64,000 nt of DNA, taken from the NCBI RefSeq assembly GCF_030316895.1, contig NZ_JASZYV010000006.1, positions 146,546-210,545 of the forward strand. Reading direction: 5' to 3'. A model generated the notes under the pieces. It was not told where the DNA came from. It did no database searches and saw nothing but the letters and a program-made list of their open reading frames with translations. Shown in pieces: positions 19,057 to 29,073 of the stretch. The position numbers and the translations under genes are program-made. The DNA is from Variovorax dokdonensis. Lineage in GTDB: Bacteria > Pseudomonadota > Gammaproteobacteria > Burkholderiales > Burkholderiaceae_C. The first letter of the stretch is position 1, and each line of letters begins with the position of its first letter.

Positions 19057-19993
19057 ATCCAATCAAGACATCGCTCAGATGGCGCAGGCCATCCTTCGCG
19101 CACACGGCGCGCGCTTCGGCCTGGCCGAATCGCCGGCCACGGCACAGTTCACCAGCCAGGGCAGCACCTACCGCGCCGCCAAGACTGCTTGCATGGCGCT
19201 CGGCTTCATCGAGATCGACGCCGAATGCGTGGCACGCGCCTGGCAGGCACAAACCGATCGGCTGGGTCGGTTCGACGCCACCCTGTGGCCCGTGTCGCCG
19301 CTCGACTTCGGAATGCAGGTCTTGCCCGTGGCACAACGACCAGACGCCTTTGCACCTTGCCCACGGCAATTGGGGCTCTATGCGGTTCTGCCCGACGCCA
19401 AGTGGACGGGCCGCTGTGCCCGCGCCGGCGTGCCCACAGTGCAGTTGCGCTTCAAGTCCGACGACGACCTTGCCATCGAGCAAGAGGTGCATGCCGCGGT
19501 GGACGCAGTTCGCGGCACGGGTGCCCTGCTGTTCATCAACGACCATTGGCGTGCGGCCATTGCGGCGGGCGCCTACGGTGTCCACCTGGGCCAGGAAGAC
19601 CTGGACGCGTTGCGCCCCGAAGAACTCTCGCAGATCCGTGTCGCCGGGCTGCGTCTGGGCGTCAGCACCCATGGCTACGCGGAGATGGTCCGTGCCGACG
19701 CCGTCAGCCCCAGCTACCTGGCAATGGGCGCGGTGTTCCCGACCACCTTGAAGAAGATGGCCACCGCGCCGCAGGGCCTTGCGCGGCTCGACGCCTATGC
19801 ACGCCTGACGAGCCAGTATCCGCAGGTCGCCATCGGTGGCATCGACGCCGAGCGGCTGCCCGCCGTGCTGGCAACTGGCGTGGGTTCCGTCGCCGTCGTG
19901 CGCGCCATCATTGCGGCGGACGATCCCGAGGGCGCCTGCCGGGAACTGGGTCTGGTGATCGATTCGGCGACCGGGCGCCGCGGCGGCCAGTGA
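19049..19993 (+). CDS. thiE: Thiamine phosphate synthase with an N-terminal extension
   Basis: 314 aa, against about 210 for typical ThiE. Residues from about 115 are the ThiE TIM barrel: LGLYAVLPDAKW, VQLRFKS, LLFINDHWRAAIAAGAYGVH, LGQEDLDALR, GVSTHGYAEM, and MGAVFPTTLKKM. It couples HMP-PP and thiazole phosphate to thiamine phosphate. The first 115 residues (TESNQDIAQMAQAILRAHGA...) have no motif I can name, but they read as well-behaved coding sequence in the same frame. The start is the ATG at 19049, overlapping thiG by 8 nt. Confidence 0.9.
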   Translation: MTESNQDIAQMAQAILRAHGARFGLAESPATAQFTSQGSTYRAAKTACMALGFIEIDAECVARAWQAQTDRLGRFDATLWPVSPLDFGMQVLPVAQRPDAFAPCPRQLGLYAVLPDAKWTGRCARAGVPTVQLRFKSDDDLAIEQEVHAAVDAVRGTGALLFINDHWRAAIAAGAYGVHLGQEDLDALRPEELSQIRVAGLRLGVSTHGYAEMVRADAVSPSYLAMGAVFPTTLKKMATAPQGLARLDAYARLTSQYPQVAIGGIDAERLPAVLATGVGSVAVVRAIIAADDPEGACRELGLVIDSATGRRGGQ

Positions 19994-19997
19994 ATGC

Positions 19998-20240
19998 CTA
20001 GGAGCGCGACGATCCGCGCAATTGCGGAAAGCGCTCCAGCATCTGACGCCCCAGCGCGGTGATGGCGATCGCCAGCGCAGGCGGCTGCATGTAGCCCGTC
20101 AACGTGCGAACGGGCGAAGGAATTTCAGCCCTGACATGGCCCGCCATCTTGAGGATGCGAAGGCCATCCACATCCGAACCATCGGTTACCGCCACGGGCA
20201 GCTCCGCCATCGAAAGCTTCTGCAGAAGAGTCAGCGACAT
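19998..20240 (-). CDS. Small conserved-looking protein of unknown function
   Basis: 80 aa from the ATG at 20240 (MSLTLLQKLSMAELPVAVTD). The composition is protein-like and there is no membrane segment or signal. The central part (DVDGLRILKMAGHVRAEIPS) and C-terminal part (ALAIAITALGRQMLERFP) resemble short winged-helix or regulator-like fragments, but no family can be asserted. It lies 58 nt downstream of the periplasmic binding protein gene on the same strand, so it may be co-transcribed with it. The 3' end is 4 nt from thiE, convergent. Confidence 0.55.
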   Translation of the reverse strand: MSLTLLQKLSMAELPVAVTDGSDVDGLRILKMAGHVRAEIPSPVRTLTGYMQPPALAIAITALGRQMLERFPQLRGSSRS

Positions 20241-20298
20241 GGGTGCGGAGCATACAGCGGCAAGCTCCATCCGCAGGAGCGAATTTGCCGCGCAGCGT

Positions 20299-21468
20299 TC
20301 AGCTCAGGATGCGTCCGTTGGCCCCGATCACCGCGACATCGACGAACTGGTTGCCCTCGCGGTTCGTACGCCCGTAGTTGATCTTGACGCCGCCGAGGTC
20401 GAAGGCCTCGATGCTGCCCAGAGCGGCCATCAGGGAAGCGCGCGAAGCGCCCGGACCGGCACGGCGCAAGCCTTCCATCAGCACCTGCGCGTTCATGTAG
20501 CCTTCCAGGCTGGGCAGCGAATATTCCTTGTTGCCGCTTGCAACCATGTCGGCCTGATAGCGGCGCACCACTTCAAAGCGCGTCGCATTCGGCGAAGGCA
20601 CGACGATGGCGAAGCCAATGCCGCGCGCCGCATCGCCCAGGGGCGTCAGCGAGCTGGCGGTGATCGAAAGTCCATAGACGGTGCTGTTGCCCCCAGCCTT
20701 GCGCAAGGCCTTGATGAAAGCCGGCGCGGTACCGGCCAGGCCGGTGATGACCACTTGAGGCTCGGCCTTTGCGATGGCCGCGGCAGCGGGCTCCACTTCC
20801 ATGCTGATGGTGCTGGGCGTGGTGGCGATGACCGCCGCTTGCAGGTTGTGGGCCTTGAGCGAGGCTTCGCACGCAGCCAGCACCGACGTGCCCAGCGGAT
20901 CCTTGGAATGAACGATGCCGATGCGGTTGATGCCCAGAACGGCAGCCGTCGCAATCAGCTTTTCGACTTCCTGATCGTAATTGGCCCGCACCCAGAACGT
21001 GTTGGGCGCATTCTTCTTGCGCAGCGCCACCGTGCCGGTGTTGGGCCCCACAACGGCCATGCCGGGCACGGCGTCCATGATCTCGGAAGTCTGCCGCGTG
21101 CCCAGTGGCTGAAGCATGGCCAGCACCGAAGCATCGGCCGCAAATTCGAGGGCGTTGGCTTTGGCCACCTCGGGCTTGAACTTGTCGTCAGCCAGGACCA
21201 GTTCGATCTTCTGCCCGTTGATGCCACCGGCCTTGTTCACGGCGTTGAGGCACGCCATCGCGCCAGCGAAGAGACCCTGCCCGTTGGCCTTCTCCACGCC
21301 GCTGTTGTCCAGGCTGCAGCCGATGCGGACCGGCTTGGCCTGGGCGAACGCCGGTGCGCCCAGCATGCCTGCCATGGCGGCGCCGGCCATCTGGGTCAGG
21401 ACGTGGCGGCGGGTGCTGCCTCTGCGCGAAGGGGTGAATGAAGTTGCACGGTCTTGCGTGTCGTTCAT
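20299..21468 (-). CDS. ABC-type branched-chain amino-acid-like substrate-binding protein
   Basis: 389 aa. The N-terminus has a twin-arginine style signal (STRRHVLTQMAGAAMAGMLGAPAFAQA), and the mature protein is of the periplasmic-binding-protein type 1 (LivJ-like) family: RIGCSLDNSG, ACLNAVNKAGGINGQKIELV, DDKFKPEVAKANA. The ligand could be an amino acid, aromatic compound or urea-like solute; sequence alone does not decide. No permease or ATPase gene is adjacent, so it is an orphan binding protein here. Confidence 0.88.
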   Translation of the reverse strand: MNDTQDRATSFTPSRRGSTRRHVLTQMAGAAMAGMLGAPAFAQAKPVRIGCSLDNSGVEKANGQGLFAGAMACLNAVNKAGGINGQKIELVLADDKFKPEVAKANALEFAADASVLAMLQPLGTRQTSEIMDAVPGMAVVGPNTGTVALRKKNAPNTFWVRANYDQEVEKLIATAAVLGINRIGIVHSKDPLGTSVLAACEASLKAHNLQAAVIATTPSTISMEVEPAAAAIAKAEPQVVITGLAGTAPAFIKALRKAGGNSTVYGLSITASSLTPLGDAARGIGFAIVVPSPNATRFEVVRRYQADMVASGNKEYSLPSLEGYMNAQVLMEGLRRAGPGASRASLMAALGSIEAFDLGGVKINYGRTNREGNQFVDVAVIGANGRILS

Positions 21469-21714
21469 GGTTCCGTCTCACTCTCAGCTTGGCGTGGATC
21501 AGGTGTCGAGCCGCTTGCGTCACGGCCGGGCCGTGCGCGGTGTGCGGGGCGACGCGCAGAAGGCATTGCCATACGTTTTTTCGGCAACAACTGCATCCAA
21601 ATGTATCTCAATGCAATGCTGGCAAGACGTGTTTTTTCCGCAATGCAGCAGGGATTGGCGATCCATTAATCCAAACGGTTTACACGCCTGTTGTTGCGAG
21701 AGAACGCAAGCCGC

Positions 21715-22629
21715 TCAAAGCGGCCACGGGGTGCCGAGCAACTTCATCATCGACATGCCGTTTCGCTGGCCCTTGTCCTCGTCGCAGTTGTTGAACACCA
21801 CATGGGTGTTGCGCGCCTTGTAGGCCAGGCGCACCACTTCGGCGGCCAGGTCCTTCAGTTCGGCGTCGCCGTATTCGTAGTCGAAACGCTCGGCCGCCGA
21901 ACTGGCGCCCCGAACGTTGTAGCTGTCCGTATTGCGTCCGTGCAGGCGCACGAGGGCGAAGTCCGGATGCGTGGCTTCGGCCAGCAGCGGGACGCTGTTG
22001 GCAAAGCCCTGCGGACCATCGACCACCGTGTGCACCGCCCGCAGACTGCGCACGAAGTCCAGCGTATCGGCGCGATGGGCGTCGCTGAACCAGGACTCGT
22101 GCCGGAATTCGATGCTGCACACGCATGCGCCCATCTGCTCCACGCAGTGCGCCACATGCGCCATGCCCTCGCGGTTGCGCACCAGCCAGGGCGGAAACTG
22201 AAAGTGCACCATGCCCAGCTTGCCTGCCGCCATCAACGGCGCCAGCGCATCATGAAAGCGCCGCCACAACTCGGCGCGGATGTCCTGAGGCATGTCGCGG
22301 TAATAGAACTGCCGCGGCAGCGGGCCATGCTGCGAGGCGAGCACCTGTTGAATGTCCTTGTGCAGGACCTGCGGCTGCGTCTGGTGTCCGGTGAACAGGC
22401 GAAACGCCTTGACGTTGAAGACGAAGGCGTCCGGCGTGCGCTCGGCCCAGGCCTGCGCCGTCGCGGGCGCGGGGATGGCGTAGTAGCTGGAGTCCACTTC
22501 CACCATCGGGAAGATCGAGGCGTAGTAGCGCAAGCGTGCCTCGGGCGTGCGAACCTGCTTCGGATAGAAGCGACCGCAGTCGATCAAGGTCTTGTCCGTC
22601 CAGGATGCGGTGCCTACGAGGATGCTCAT
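21715..22629 (-). CDS. DUF72 family protein
   Basis: 304 aa from the ATG at 22629 (MSILVGTASWTDKTLID). The N-terminal GTASWTDKTL-x-GRFYPK, the YYASIFPMVEVDSSYYAIP segment and the C-terminal VVFNNCDEDKGQRNG are typical of DUF72 (YecE-like), a TIM-barrel family of unknown function. It has no signal peptide. The 246-nt gap to the next gene on the same strand is AT-richer than the surroundings and may hold that gene's promoter. Confidence 0.88.
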   Translation of the reverse strand: MSILVGTASWTDKTLIDCGRFYPKQVRTPEARLRYYASIFPMVEVDSSYYAIPAPATAQAWAERTPDAFVFNVKAFRLFTGHQTQPQVLHKDIQQVLASQHGPLPRQFYYRDMPQDIRAELWRRFHDALAPLMAAGKLGMVHFQFPPWLVRNREGMAHVAHCVEQMGACVCSIEFRHESWFSDAHRADTLDFVRSLRAVHTVVDGPQGFANSVPLLAEATHPDFALVRLHGRNTDSYNVRGASSAAERFDYEYGDAELKDLAAEVVRLAYKARNTHVVFNNCDEDKGQRNGMSMMKLLGTPWPL

Positions 22630-22720
22630 GCGCTTGGCCTTGTCGGGAACATGCGGATTCGACGGGCGGCCTGCCCCGCCCCTGTGGTGCGCCAATCATC
22701 GTAGCCGTCTTGGCGCCCAA

Positions 22721-22750
22721 AGAAAAAGGGGCTGGCAAAACGCCAGCCCC
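22721..22750 (-). terminator. Rho-independent terminator of the arylsulfatase gene
   Basis: Reading the minus strand, a perfect 9-bp GC stem (GGGGCTGGC, 5-nt loop, GCCAGCCCC) is followed by TTTTTCTTT. It lies 22 nt beyond the arylsulfatase stop, and its 3' end is 92 nt before the DUF72 start. Confidence 0.9.
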
Positions 22751-22772
22751 TCGGTGCGACATGCGCAGCGGC

Positions 22773-24401
<1,629 letters not shown>

Positions 24402-24521
24402 AAGCTCTCCATCCCAATTTTGGGTCCCTAGTGAAACCCCACCTTTAAAACGAGCATGAATGCCCGAAACGAGCGGCGAGCTTACTCGTAACACATGACT
24501 TTTGTCTCATCTTTAACACCA

Positions 24522-25088
24522 TCATTGTTCAAGCGACTCAGGGCTGGGCGCTATGTCGCTTTCGTCATCACTTCGTACCTCACCCGCGTGTGCAAGCAGG
24601 TCTCGCACCTGGCCCAGCAATTCGGTCAGGCGCGCCCGGTCATCCGGAAGCATCTCCGCAAACAGAGAAACCACCCATGATTCATGGACGGTGGCAATGC
24701 GCTCGAACACCTCGCGCCCCAATGGCGTGAGGCGCACGAGATACGAACGCCGATCATGCGGATCGAGTTCGCGCGTCACCCATCCTTCCTTCTGCAACTC
24801 CCGCGTCAAGCCGGTCACGTTGCCGCCCGTCACCATCAGGTAGTTGGACAGGGCTCGCATGCTCAGGCCGCGCTCGTAGCGATAAACCTGCGCCATGTAG
24901 TCGAAGCGCGCGAGCGTCATGCCGAACTGCGCGCGCAGCCTCCGGCGCAGCACCTGCTGAATCTCGATGTTGCAGGCCATCATGCGCAGCCACAGCCGCA
25001 ACGACTGGTGGTTGTCCTCGGTAAATCGGGCTTCGAAACCGAGCGACTCGCGCTCCTGCTCAGGGCGGCGATGAAATCCTCTTGGCAT
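24522..25088 (-). CDS. MarR family transcriptional regulator
   Basis: 188 aa. The winged-helix core is visible: TLARFDYMAQVYRYERGLSM, RALSNYLMVTGGNVTGLTRE (recognition helix), then LQKEGWVTRELDPHDRRSYL, the characteristic MarR wing. Such proteins are usually ligand-responsive repressors. It lies 120 nt upstream of the arylsulfatase on the same strand and is divergent from the DUF3649 operon, so either could be its target. Confidence 0.9.
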   Translation of the reverse strand: MPRGFHRRPEQERESLGFEARFTEDNHQSLRLWLRMMACNIEIQQVLRRRLRAQFGMTLARFDYMAQVYRYERGLSMRALSNYLMVTGGNVTGLTRELQKEGWVTRELDPHDRRSYLVRLTPLGREVFERIATVHESWVVSLFAEMLPDDRARLTELLGQVRDLLAHAGEVRSDDESDIAPSPESLEQ

Positions 25089-25215
25089 GCGTGGGCGGTG
25101 CGAAACGTGGAACTTGGTAACGATAGCAGCGCAACAGTCAACACTCAGACGGAAGCATGCGTCCGAATCATGAAACCGGTTGCAAAAACCCCTCGCCCTG
25201 CGGATGAACTGTGAA

Positions 25216-25261
25216 TTTGTGTCTCAATTAACTTACACTTAGTGAATGCGAGTGATTCGCA
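25216..25261 (+). promoter_or_regulatory. Candidate promoter with Fur-like palindrome before the DUF3649-PepSY operon
   Basis: A 7-1-7 near-palindrome TGCGAGT-G-ATTCGCA at 25247-25261 (6 of 7 pairs) has the layout of a Fur box. It directly follows -35/-10-like elements TTGTGT (25217-25222) and TAGTGA (25240-25245), separated by 17 nt. The gene set downstream is iron-linked in other genomes, which is why a Fur site is suggested. Both the assignment and the promoter are tentative. Confidence 0.35.
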
Positions 25262-25344
25262 CTTGTCTTCCGTGTATGCGACGACGCCATTCGTACGATG
25301 ACTGCTGCTTCCCCGCCTCAATGGATCTCTGAACGATTGGCACG

Positions 25345-25728
25345 ATGACGAAGATTGATCGCATCGAGCTATCGCAAGGCAGAGGGCATCGCGCCCATTC
25401 CCCCAGGCCCTGCCGCAACGCCGAACAAATGATGGGTCTGCCCGCCAGGGCCCGACGCGTGGCCCCCTTGCTCTCCCGCATCGTCGCTGCGATCGCAGGC
25501 GGCTACGCGCTCGCCGCGCTGGCTAGCGTGGCCGCCCTGGCGTTGCCCATGGCCAAGACGCAAGCCGTGCTCACCGGCATGCTGGCCAGCTTCTCGATCT
25601 ACACAGGCGCCGTCATCTGGGTGTTTGCGGTGCGCAGTGCCACGCGCGCCTGGGTGGGCCTGCTGGTTGCCGCCGCGGTGCTGCTTCCGGCGGCGTGGTC
25701 CGTGTGGCACGCCGGACCATCGACATGA
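25345..25728 (+). CDS. DUF3649 family membrane protein (iron-uptake-associated)
   Basis: 127 aa. After a polar N-terminal tail of about 35 residues come three hydrophobic segments (VAAIAGGYALAALASVAALAL, LTGMLASFSIYTGAVIWVFAV, WVGLLVAAAVLLPAAW). Order and size, followed by a PepSY protein and a DUF3325 protein, identify the small DUF3649 component of this trio, known from siderophore receptor loci. An internal ATG at about residue 30 is an alternative start. The stop overlaps the PepSY start by 4 nt. Confidence 0.75.
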   Translation: MTKIDRIELSQGRGHRAHSPRPCRNAEQMMGLPARARRVAPLLSRIVAAIAGGYALAALASVAALALPMAKTQAVLTGMLASFSIYTGAVIWVFAVRSATRAWVGLLVAAAVLLPAAWSVWHAGPST

Positions 25729-27386
25729 ACAAGCGCATGAGCGCAACCCGAACCGCCACGTCGCCCAAGCCTCGCGGCATCCGGCAGACCATGTCGGACC
25801 TGCACATCTGGGCCGGCCTGCTGCTCGGTTGGGTGCTGTACGGCATGTTCCTCACCGGCACAGTGAGTTATTTCAAGGACGAGATCTCGCAGTGGGCGCG
25901 GCCCGAGTTGCCGCACCAGTCCAGCGTGCCCGATCCGGCAGATGTTGCCCAGCGCGTCGCCGAGGAGCTGGGCCGCATCGCGGCCGGCAGTACGCAGTGG
26001 AGCATCGGCCTGCCGACGGCGCGCGACAACACCGCCGATGCCTTCTGGCGGCTTCCCGCCGCGCAGCCGGGCCAACGGCGCTTCGGGCAGGCGACCTTCG
26101 ATCCGCAAACCGGCCACAAGGTGACAGCGCGCGACACGACAGGCGGAGAGTTCTTCTACCGCTACCACTTCCAGTTCCACTACATGCCCGTGTTCTGGGG
26201 ACGATGGCTCGCCGGGCTGGCCGCCATGTTCATGCTGGTGGCGATCGTCAGCGGCGTGATCACTCACAAGAAGATCTTCAGCGACTTCTTCACCTTCCGC
26301 TGGGCCAAGGGCCAGCGCTGCTGGCTCGATGCGCACAACGCGCTGTCGGTGTTCGGGCTGCCGTTCCATCTGATGATCACCTACACCGGCCTGGTGACGC
26401 TGATGGCGATGTACATGCCCTACGGCGAGCGCATGGCCTTCAAGACGCCTCAGGAGCGTCAGCAACTCACGCGCGAACTCAACGCATTCATCCAGCCAGG
26501 CAAACCCAGCGGCCGCCAGGTCGAGCTGGCGTCGGTGCGAGGCATGGTCCGCGAGGCCCAGTCCCTCTGGGGGCGGGACAACATCGCGCAAGTGACGATC
26601 ACGCTGCCAGGCGATGCAGCCTCCCGCGTGGCGGTGGCGCGCGGCGAGAAGGCACGCACATCGATGAGCCCGCAGTACCTGCTGTTCGACGGCAGCACAG
26701 GCAAGCTTCTGGAAACGCACGACCACGTGGGGCCGGCAGCCGAAACGCGCGGTGTGATGTATGCGCTTCACCTCGGCCGATTCGGCGACACGGCCACACG
26801 CTGGCTTTACTTCCTGGTCAGCCTGGCTGGAACGGCGATGGTCGGCACCGGCCTGGTCATGTGGACCGTGAAGCGGCGGCAGAAGCTGCCCGACCCTGAT
26901 CGGCCCTACTTCGGCTTTCGCGTAGTCGAACGCCTCAACATCGCTTCCATCGCGGGCTTGTCGATCGCCATGGCTTCCTTCCTGTGGGCCAATCGCCTGC
27001 TGCCGAATGCGCTCGCGCAGCGCGCGGAGTGGGAGATCCATGTCTTCTTCATCGCATGGCTGGTGACTTTGGCACATGCGGTATGTCGACCGGCTCGGCG
27101 CGCGTGGGTGGAGCAGTGGTGGATGGGCGCGGCATTGCTGGCCGGCCTTCCCCTCCTGAACATGCTCACGACCGAGCGGCCGCTCTGGCGCAGCTTGGCC
27201 GATGGCGACTGGGTGTTTGCCGGCTTCGACCTCATGTGCTGGGCGTTTGCCGCGCTGCACGTTCGTTTTGCACTGCGCAGCGCGCGGCACCAGACCCCGG
27301 TTCCGCGCGGCAAACGCGCGCAACCGCAACAGCAGGCCGGCGCAGTGCTCGTCGCGCCACCGATCGCGAGGGACCCTGCGCCATGA
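25725..27386 (+). CDS. PepSY-associated TM helix protein (iron-linked)
   Basis: 553 aa inner-membrane protein. The N-terminal motif TMSDLHIWAGLLLGWVLYGMF, the HFQFHYMPVFWGRWLAGLAAMFML region and FSDFFTFRWAKGQRCWLDAHNA are hallmarks of PepSY-TM proteins, which carry conserved histidines and are proposed to act as ferric-siderophore reductases or assist iron release. A large periplasmic part lies in the middle, and four or more helices in all. It is coupled by ATGA overlaps to the genes on both sides. No TonB-dependent receptor lies within the window. Confidence 0.87.
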   Translation: MNKRMSATRTATSPKPRGIRQTMSDLHIWAGLLLGWVLYGMFLTGTVSYFKDEISQWARPELPHQSSVPDPADVAQRVAEELGRIAAGSTQWSIGLPTARDNTADAFWRLPAAQPGQRRFGQATFDPQTGHKVTARDTTGGEFFYRYHFQFHYMPVFWGRWLAGLAAMFMLVAIVSGVITHKKIFSDFFTFRWAKGQRCWLDAHNALSVFGLPFHLMITYTGLVTLMAMYMPYGERMAFKTPQERQQLTRELNAFIQPGKPSGRQVELASVRGMVREAQSLWGRDNIAQVTITLPGDAASRVAVARGEKARTSMSPQYLLFDGSTGKLLETHDHVGPAAETRGVMYALHLGRFGDTATRWLYFLVSLAGTAMVGTGLVMWTVKRRQKLPDPDRPYFGFRVVERLNIASIAGLSIAMASFLWANRLLPNALAQRAEWEIHVFFIAWLVTLAHAVCRPARRAWVEQWWMGAALLAGLPLLNMLTTERPLWRSLADGDWVFAGFDLMCWAFAALHVRFALRSARHQTPVPRGKRAQPQQQAGAVLVAPPIARDPAP

Positions 27387-27655
27387 GCCATCTCGCGATC
27401 TTCGTGCCATGCCTGCTGGGTTTTGCATTGCTGGCGCTGGCGATGGATCGGCACCAAGAGGCCTTGTTCAAGACCGCCCTGCCAGCCCGTGCCACGCTCG
27501 GCCTGCGCTTGGGCGGCTGGATCGGGCTGCTGCTCGGCCTGTTCGTCGCCGTGCGCGCGCAAGGCTGGTCGCTGGGGCTGGTGAGCTACAGCGGGCACAC
27601 GAGCCTGTGCGCCGGCGTGGTGTTCGTGGTACTCCTGCTGCTGCAGCGGCGCTGA
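27383..27655 (+). CDS. DUF3325 family small membrane protein
   Basis: 90 aa with three hydrophobic stretches (LAIFVPCLLGFALLALAM, LGGWIGLLLGLFVAVRA, LCAGVVFVVLLLL). It is the third member of the DUF3649-PepSY-DUF3325 set and overlaps the PepSY gene by 4 nt. Function is unknown; the genomic partnership indicates an iron or siderophore context. Confidence 0.78.
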   Translation: MSHLAIFVPCLLGFALLALAMDRHQEALFKTALPARATLGLRLGGWIGLLLGLFVAVRAQGWSLGLVSYSGHTSLCAGVVFVVLLLLQRR

Positions 27656-27722
27656 AGGCACCGGGCAACGCGCCCAAAACGTAGACTGTGCGCATGACAC
27701 CATGCATTGCGCGCGGCAAGCC

Positions 27723-28409
27723 ATGAACGCCGACTGGGCTTCGTTCGAGCATTCGCTCGACACCGCTGGCCATGCCGTACTGCCGGCACTCCTGACGCCG
27801 GATCAATGCGCCGAGTTGGCCGCGCTTTACCCGAAGTCGGAGGGCTTTCGTAGCCGCGTCGTCATGGAGCGGCACGGATTCGGCCGTGGCGAATACAAGT
27901 ACTTCGACTATCCCCTGCCGCCGCTGCTCGACCGGCTCCGCCACGAGCTCTACCCTCGCCTGGCACCCATCGCCAACCGATGGAATGCGCTGCTGGGCAC
28001 GGACACGCGCTACCCGGACCGGTTGGATGAGTATCTGCAACGCTGCCACCAAGCGGGACAGACGCGCCCGACGCCCCTGATCCTCCAGTACCAAGCCGGC
28101 GACTACAACTGCCTGCATCAAGACTTGTATGGCGAGCACGTGTTTCCGCTGCAACTGACCATCCTGCTGTCACGAGCGGGCGAGGACTTCATCGGCGGCG
28201 AGTTTGTCATGACCGAAACCGCGTCCTCCGGCCAGCGCGCGGAGGTGGTCGTGCTCGACCAGGGCGATGCGGTGGTTTTCGCCGTCAACCACCGCCCCGC
28301 GCAGGGCCGACGCGGCGGGACGCGAAAGGTCGCGATGCGCCACGGCGTCAGCCGGCTACGCAGCGGTCGGCGCCACACCATCGGCCTGATCTTCCATGAC
28401 GCGATCTGA
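27723..28409 (+). CDS. 2OG-Fe(II) oxygenase upstream of alkB
   Basis: 228 aa from the ATG at 27723; another in-frame ATG lies 21 nt upstream. The Fe(II) and 2-oxoglutarate site is intact: H132-Q-D134 in YNCLHQDLYGEH, distal H207 in MRHGVSR and the 2OG arginine R217. This family of small oxygenases is commonly encoded next to alkB in proteobacteria, suggesting a role in alkylation repair or nucleic-acid/protein hydroxylation, but the substrate is unknown. The next gene, alkB, starts 16 nt after its stop. Confidence 0.85.
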   Translation: MNADWASFEHSLDTAGHAVLPALLTPDQCAELAALYPKSEGFRSRVVMERHGFGRGEYKYFDYPLPPLLDRLRHELYPRLAPIANRWNALLGTDTRYPDRLDEYLQRCHQAGQTRPTPLILQYQAGDYNCLHQDLYGEHVFPLQLTILLSRAGEDFIGGEFVMTETASSGQRAEVVVLDQGDAVVFAVNHRPAQGRRGGTRKVAMRHGVSRLRSGRRHTIGLIFHDAI

Positions 28410-28425
28410 CCGGCGCGCCGTCGGC

Positions 28426-29073
28426 ATGACGCTTGACCTCTTTCCCCCGCCCGAGCCCGGCACCAAGGACCGACTGGGCCCGGACTCGTTCGTCCTGCGC
28501 GGCCTTGCCCTGCCCCGCGTCGACGCACTGCTGCCGGCCATCGAAGACGTCGCGACGCGGTCGCCGTTTCGGCACATGGTCACGCCGGGCGGATTCACGA
28601 TGTCCGTCGCCCTGACCAACTGCGGTGAATTGGGCTGGACCAGCGATCGGCGCGGCTACCGCTATTCGGCGATCGACCCGCTCAGCAACGCGGTCTGGCC
28701 AGCCATGCCGGCCGTTTTCGCTCAACTGGCGAGCGAAGCCGCGTCGGCGGCGGGCTTCGCTGCCTTCCAACCCGACGCCTGCCTGATCAATCGCTACGAA
28801 CCGGGATCGCGCCTTTCACTGCACCAGGACCGCAATGAGCGCGATCTCGGCGCGCCGGTGGTTTCGGTCTCGCTCGGCATGGACGCCGTTTTTCTCTTCG
28901 GCGGATTGGCTCGCAGCGACAAGGCGGCCCGCATCACCTTGCACCATGGCGACGTGGTCGTTTGGGGCGGCGCCGATCGACTGCGCTATCACGGGATCAT
29001 GCCGATGGTCGATGCGCCCCACGCGCTGCTCAGTCGCCAGCGCATCAACTTCACCTTTCGCAAGGCGGGATGA
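28426..29073 (+). CDS. alkB: AlkB DNA/RNA alkylation-repair dioxygenase
   Basis: 215 aa from the ATG at 28426, whose N-terminus MTLDLFPPPEPG aligns with E. coli AlkB; an upstream ATG at 28396 would overlap the preceding gene. The iron ligands are H133, D135 (SLHQDRNERD) and H189 (RYHG), and the 2OG/base arginines are R206 and R212. The substrate-lid region MVTPGGFTMSVALTNCG and GWTSDRRGYRYS are highly E. coli-like. It demethylates 1-meA and 3-meC oxidatively. The stop overlaps the next gene by 4 nt. No ada gene is nearby. Confidence 0.96.
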   Translation: MTLDLFPPPEPGTKDRLGPDSFVLRGLALPRVDALLPAIEDVATRSPFRHMVTPGGFTMSVALTNCGELGWTSDRRGYRYSAIDPLSNAVWPAMPAVFAQLASEAASAAGFAAFQPDACLINRYEPGSRLSLHQDRNERDLGAPVVSVSLGMDAVFLFGGLARSDKAARITLHHGDVVVWGGADRLRYHGIMPMVDAPHALLSRQRINFTFRKAG

